Assembly (NCBI GenBank): GCA_903850275.1
Contig: CAINLH010000326.1
Span: 1 to 6,490, forward strand
DNA length: 6,490 bases
Direction: 5' to 3'
Source of the DNA: an uncultured Acidimicrobium sp.
Lineage (GTDB): Bacteria > Actinomycetota > Acidimicrobiia > Acidimicrobiales > Ilumatobacteraceae
Numbering within the stretch: the stretch's first letter is position 1; the number at the start of each line of letters is the position of its first letter. Under the pieces are notes generated by a model that worked only from the letters and a program-made list of their open reading frames with translations, was not told where the DNA came from and did no database searches. Made by a program: the position numbers and the translations under genes. Positions 5,411-6,490 of this stretch are shown piece after piece.

Positions 5411-6490
5411 GGCAACAAACCTGCGGCTCTTGCCGTTGCGACGTTTGCTTCGTGTTGTGCAAGTGTTGCGGCGAACGTATGCCCACCGTCCGCATCGGAC
5501 AGCACATAGTAAAGGTAGCGACAAGGTGTTGGAGCGTTGCTGCAGATTGGGTCGCCGCTTGATGGATTTGGGGCTGGATGCAGTGCGGCATCGATTGCTG
5601 CACGACCGGGGCTTGCAATTGGTGTCGGGGGTAAACCTTTGTAGAGATATGTGTTGTATGGGCTGTCTAATGCTTTCAAATCACTAAATGTTGCGTCGAC
5701 TGGTGCGTTGTAGTACAGCGTTGCGTCAATTTGCAGCTTCATCCCGATTTCAAGTCGGTTATAAATCACTCGAGCAATCTTTGCCCTATCGGACCCCAAC
5801 TTTGCTTCACGCTCAATCATCGATGCAACGATAAGTGCTTTATATGGGCTTACTCCCACGAGTTTTTGAGAATCGTCAAGCCCTACTTGCCTTGCTACTC
5901 GTTCAAGCAGCGCAACCATTCGCTGAACAACTTGAGCCTCATTTTCGTCACCAGAAACTTGGTAGGTGTCGGGGAAAAGCAAACCCTCCAACGTGCTCAC
6001 CGCTGGAGGGCGATACTGAGACACGATGCTCGGATCGTTGGCTGACGCGACAAATTGCTCGGCGCTCAGGCGCATTGTTTTTTCTGCAAGCCTTTCGGCC
6101 ATTTGCGTGATGACGAAGCCTTCCGGAAACGTCACCTTGGTGAAGGTTGCAGATGGCGGAATCTTGAGACGAGCCATGATGTCGCCCATATGAGACTTTG
6201 GCGTGATTTGGTAATAACCGGGAACGAGATCTACCCCGCCCTTGCGGGCGACATACCAACGAAATACTGATGCATTGGTAATAAAACCTTCATCGCGCAA
6301 ACGTCCGCTGATCGACGAAATGCTGTCGCCTTCATTGACCGTAAACGTTGCTTCTATCCCAGAACCACCAGATGGATTGACTTCGTGCAAGTACCACAGA
6401 CCTATCGCACCGAAAAGCAGAGAAACCGCAACAACGATAAGTACCGCCAATACAAGGGGCCTAGAGAGGTGTCGCAACTCCTCCCTGACC
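5407..6490 (-). CDS. mltG: Endolytic murein transglycosylase MltG (YceG-like), 5' end probably outside window
   Basis: MltG is an inner-membrane lytic transglycosylase that cleaves nascent peptidoglycan strands and so sets glycan length. Numbering from the TTG at 6477: one transmembrane helix at about 7-29, a LysM-like region at ~40-105 (VNEGDSISSISGRLRDEGFI), then the YceG catalytic domain. Key motifs are LEGLLFPDTY (163-172), ASMIEREA with the proposed catalytic E222, IARVIYNRL (234-242), LQIDATLYY (248-256), GLPPTPIASPGRAAI (281-295) and GGHTFAATLAQHEANV (331-346). The frame is open to the window edge. The TTG at 6477 directly abuts a GGAGGAG run, too close for that to serve as its ribosome site, so the real start is probably further upstream. 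The stop overlaps the aroE GTG by four bases. An insert at about 303-319 contains two cysteines (C312, C319). Confidence 0.95.
   Translation of the reverse strand, partial: VREELRHLSRPLVLAVLIVVAVSLLFGAIGLWYLHEVNPSGGSGIEATFTVNEGDSISSISGRLRDEGFITNASVFRWYVARKGGVDLVPGYYQITPKSHMGDIMARLKIPPSATFTKVTFPEGFVITQMAERLAEKTMRLSAEQFVASANDPSIVSQYRPPAVSTLEGLLFPDTYQVSGDENEAQVVQRMVALLERVARQVGLDDSQKLVGVSPYKALIVASMIEREAKLGSDRAKIARVIYNRLEIGMKLQIDATLYYNAPVDATFSDLKALDSPYNTYLYKGLPPTPIASPGRAAIDAALHPAPNPSSGDPICSNAPTPCRYLYYVLSDADGGHTFAATLAQHEANVATARAAGLLP

Noticed and set aside
5411..5524. N-terminal extension of aroE to 314 residues
   Set aside because: The added residues are Arg/Cys-rich, unlike AroE, and lie wholly inside mltG. 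The GTG at 5410 gives the normal length and a GTGA overlap.
5244..5687. 147-residue plus-strand reading frame
   Set aside because: It lies antisense to the aroE start and mltG end, both well conserved. It shows no recognisable domain and fits a shadow frame.
5984..6010. 7-bp perfect inverted repeat with a 13-base loop, terminator-like
   Set aside because: It lies within the mltG codons for the conserved STLEG segment and has no U-tract, so it is explained by coding sequence.
179..6490. Search for an undescribed system (defence, mobile element, CRISPR, RNA gene)
   Set aside because: Every stretch over about 60 bases is accounted for by recognised housekeeping genes. I saw no direct repeat arrays, transposase, tRNA-like or unexplained conserved structure.

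Overview
The window is one end of a bacterial contig carrying a tightly packed, single-direction gene block, all on the minus strand. In transcription order (right to left) it reads mltG, aroE, aroC, aroK, aroB, aroQ, pepQ (M24 peptidase), efp. This order closely follows the actinobacterial arrangement in Mycobacterium tuberculosis (mltG homologue and aroE in one block; aroC-aroK-aroB-aroQ-pepQ-efp in the next), here with the two parts joined directly. The gene order and the EF-P N-terminus suggest Actinobacteria (Actinomycetota). GC looks close to half by eye, which is low for soil actinomycetes and would suit an uncultured aquatic lineage, possibly Acidimicrobiia. That finer placement is inference only.

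Layout: bases 1-47 are not biological. They are an Illumina TruSeq P5-side adapter with an 8-base i5 index. Bases 48-206 hold the first 53 codons of efp, cut off by the adapter. The peptidase gene follows (179-1315, overlapping the efp start by 28 bases), then aroQ (1328-1771), aroB (1776-2807), aroK (2804-3361), aroC (3358-4521), a 58-base gap, aroE (4580-5410), and mltG (5407 to the right edge), whose start codon probably lies outside the window.

Function: five of the seven shikimate-pathway steps are present: AroB (step 2), AroQ (step 3), AroE (step 4), AroK (step 5) and AroC (step 7). DAHP synthase (step 1) and EPSP synthase (AroA, step 6) are not in this window. Together the enzymes feed chorismate to aromatic amino acids, folate and quinones. 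The flanking genes are housekeeping: MltG is a membrane transglycosylase that ends growing glycan strands, the M24 peptidase trims Xaa-Pro peptides, and EF-P relieves ribosomes stalled at polyproline. Four-base start/stop overlaps at three junctions and gaps of 4 and 12 bases at two others point to a translationally coupled operon. The promoter and terminator lie outside the window.

I found no mobile element, CRISPR array, RNA gene or sign of an undescribed system. The most useful observation is the adapter and its effect on the predicted EF-P protein.
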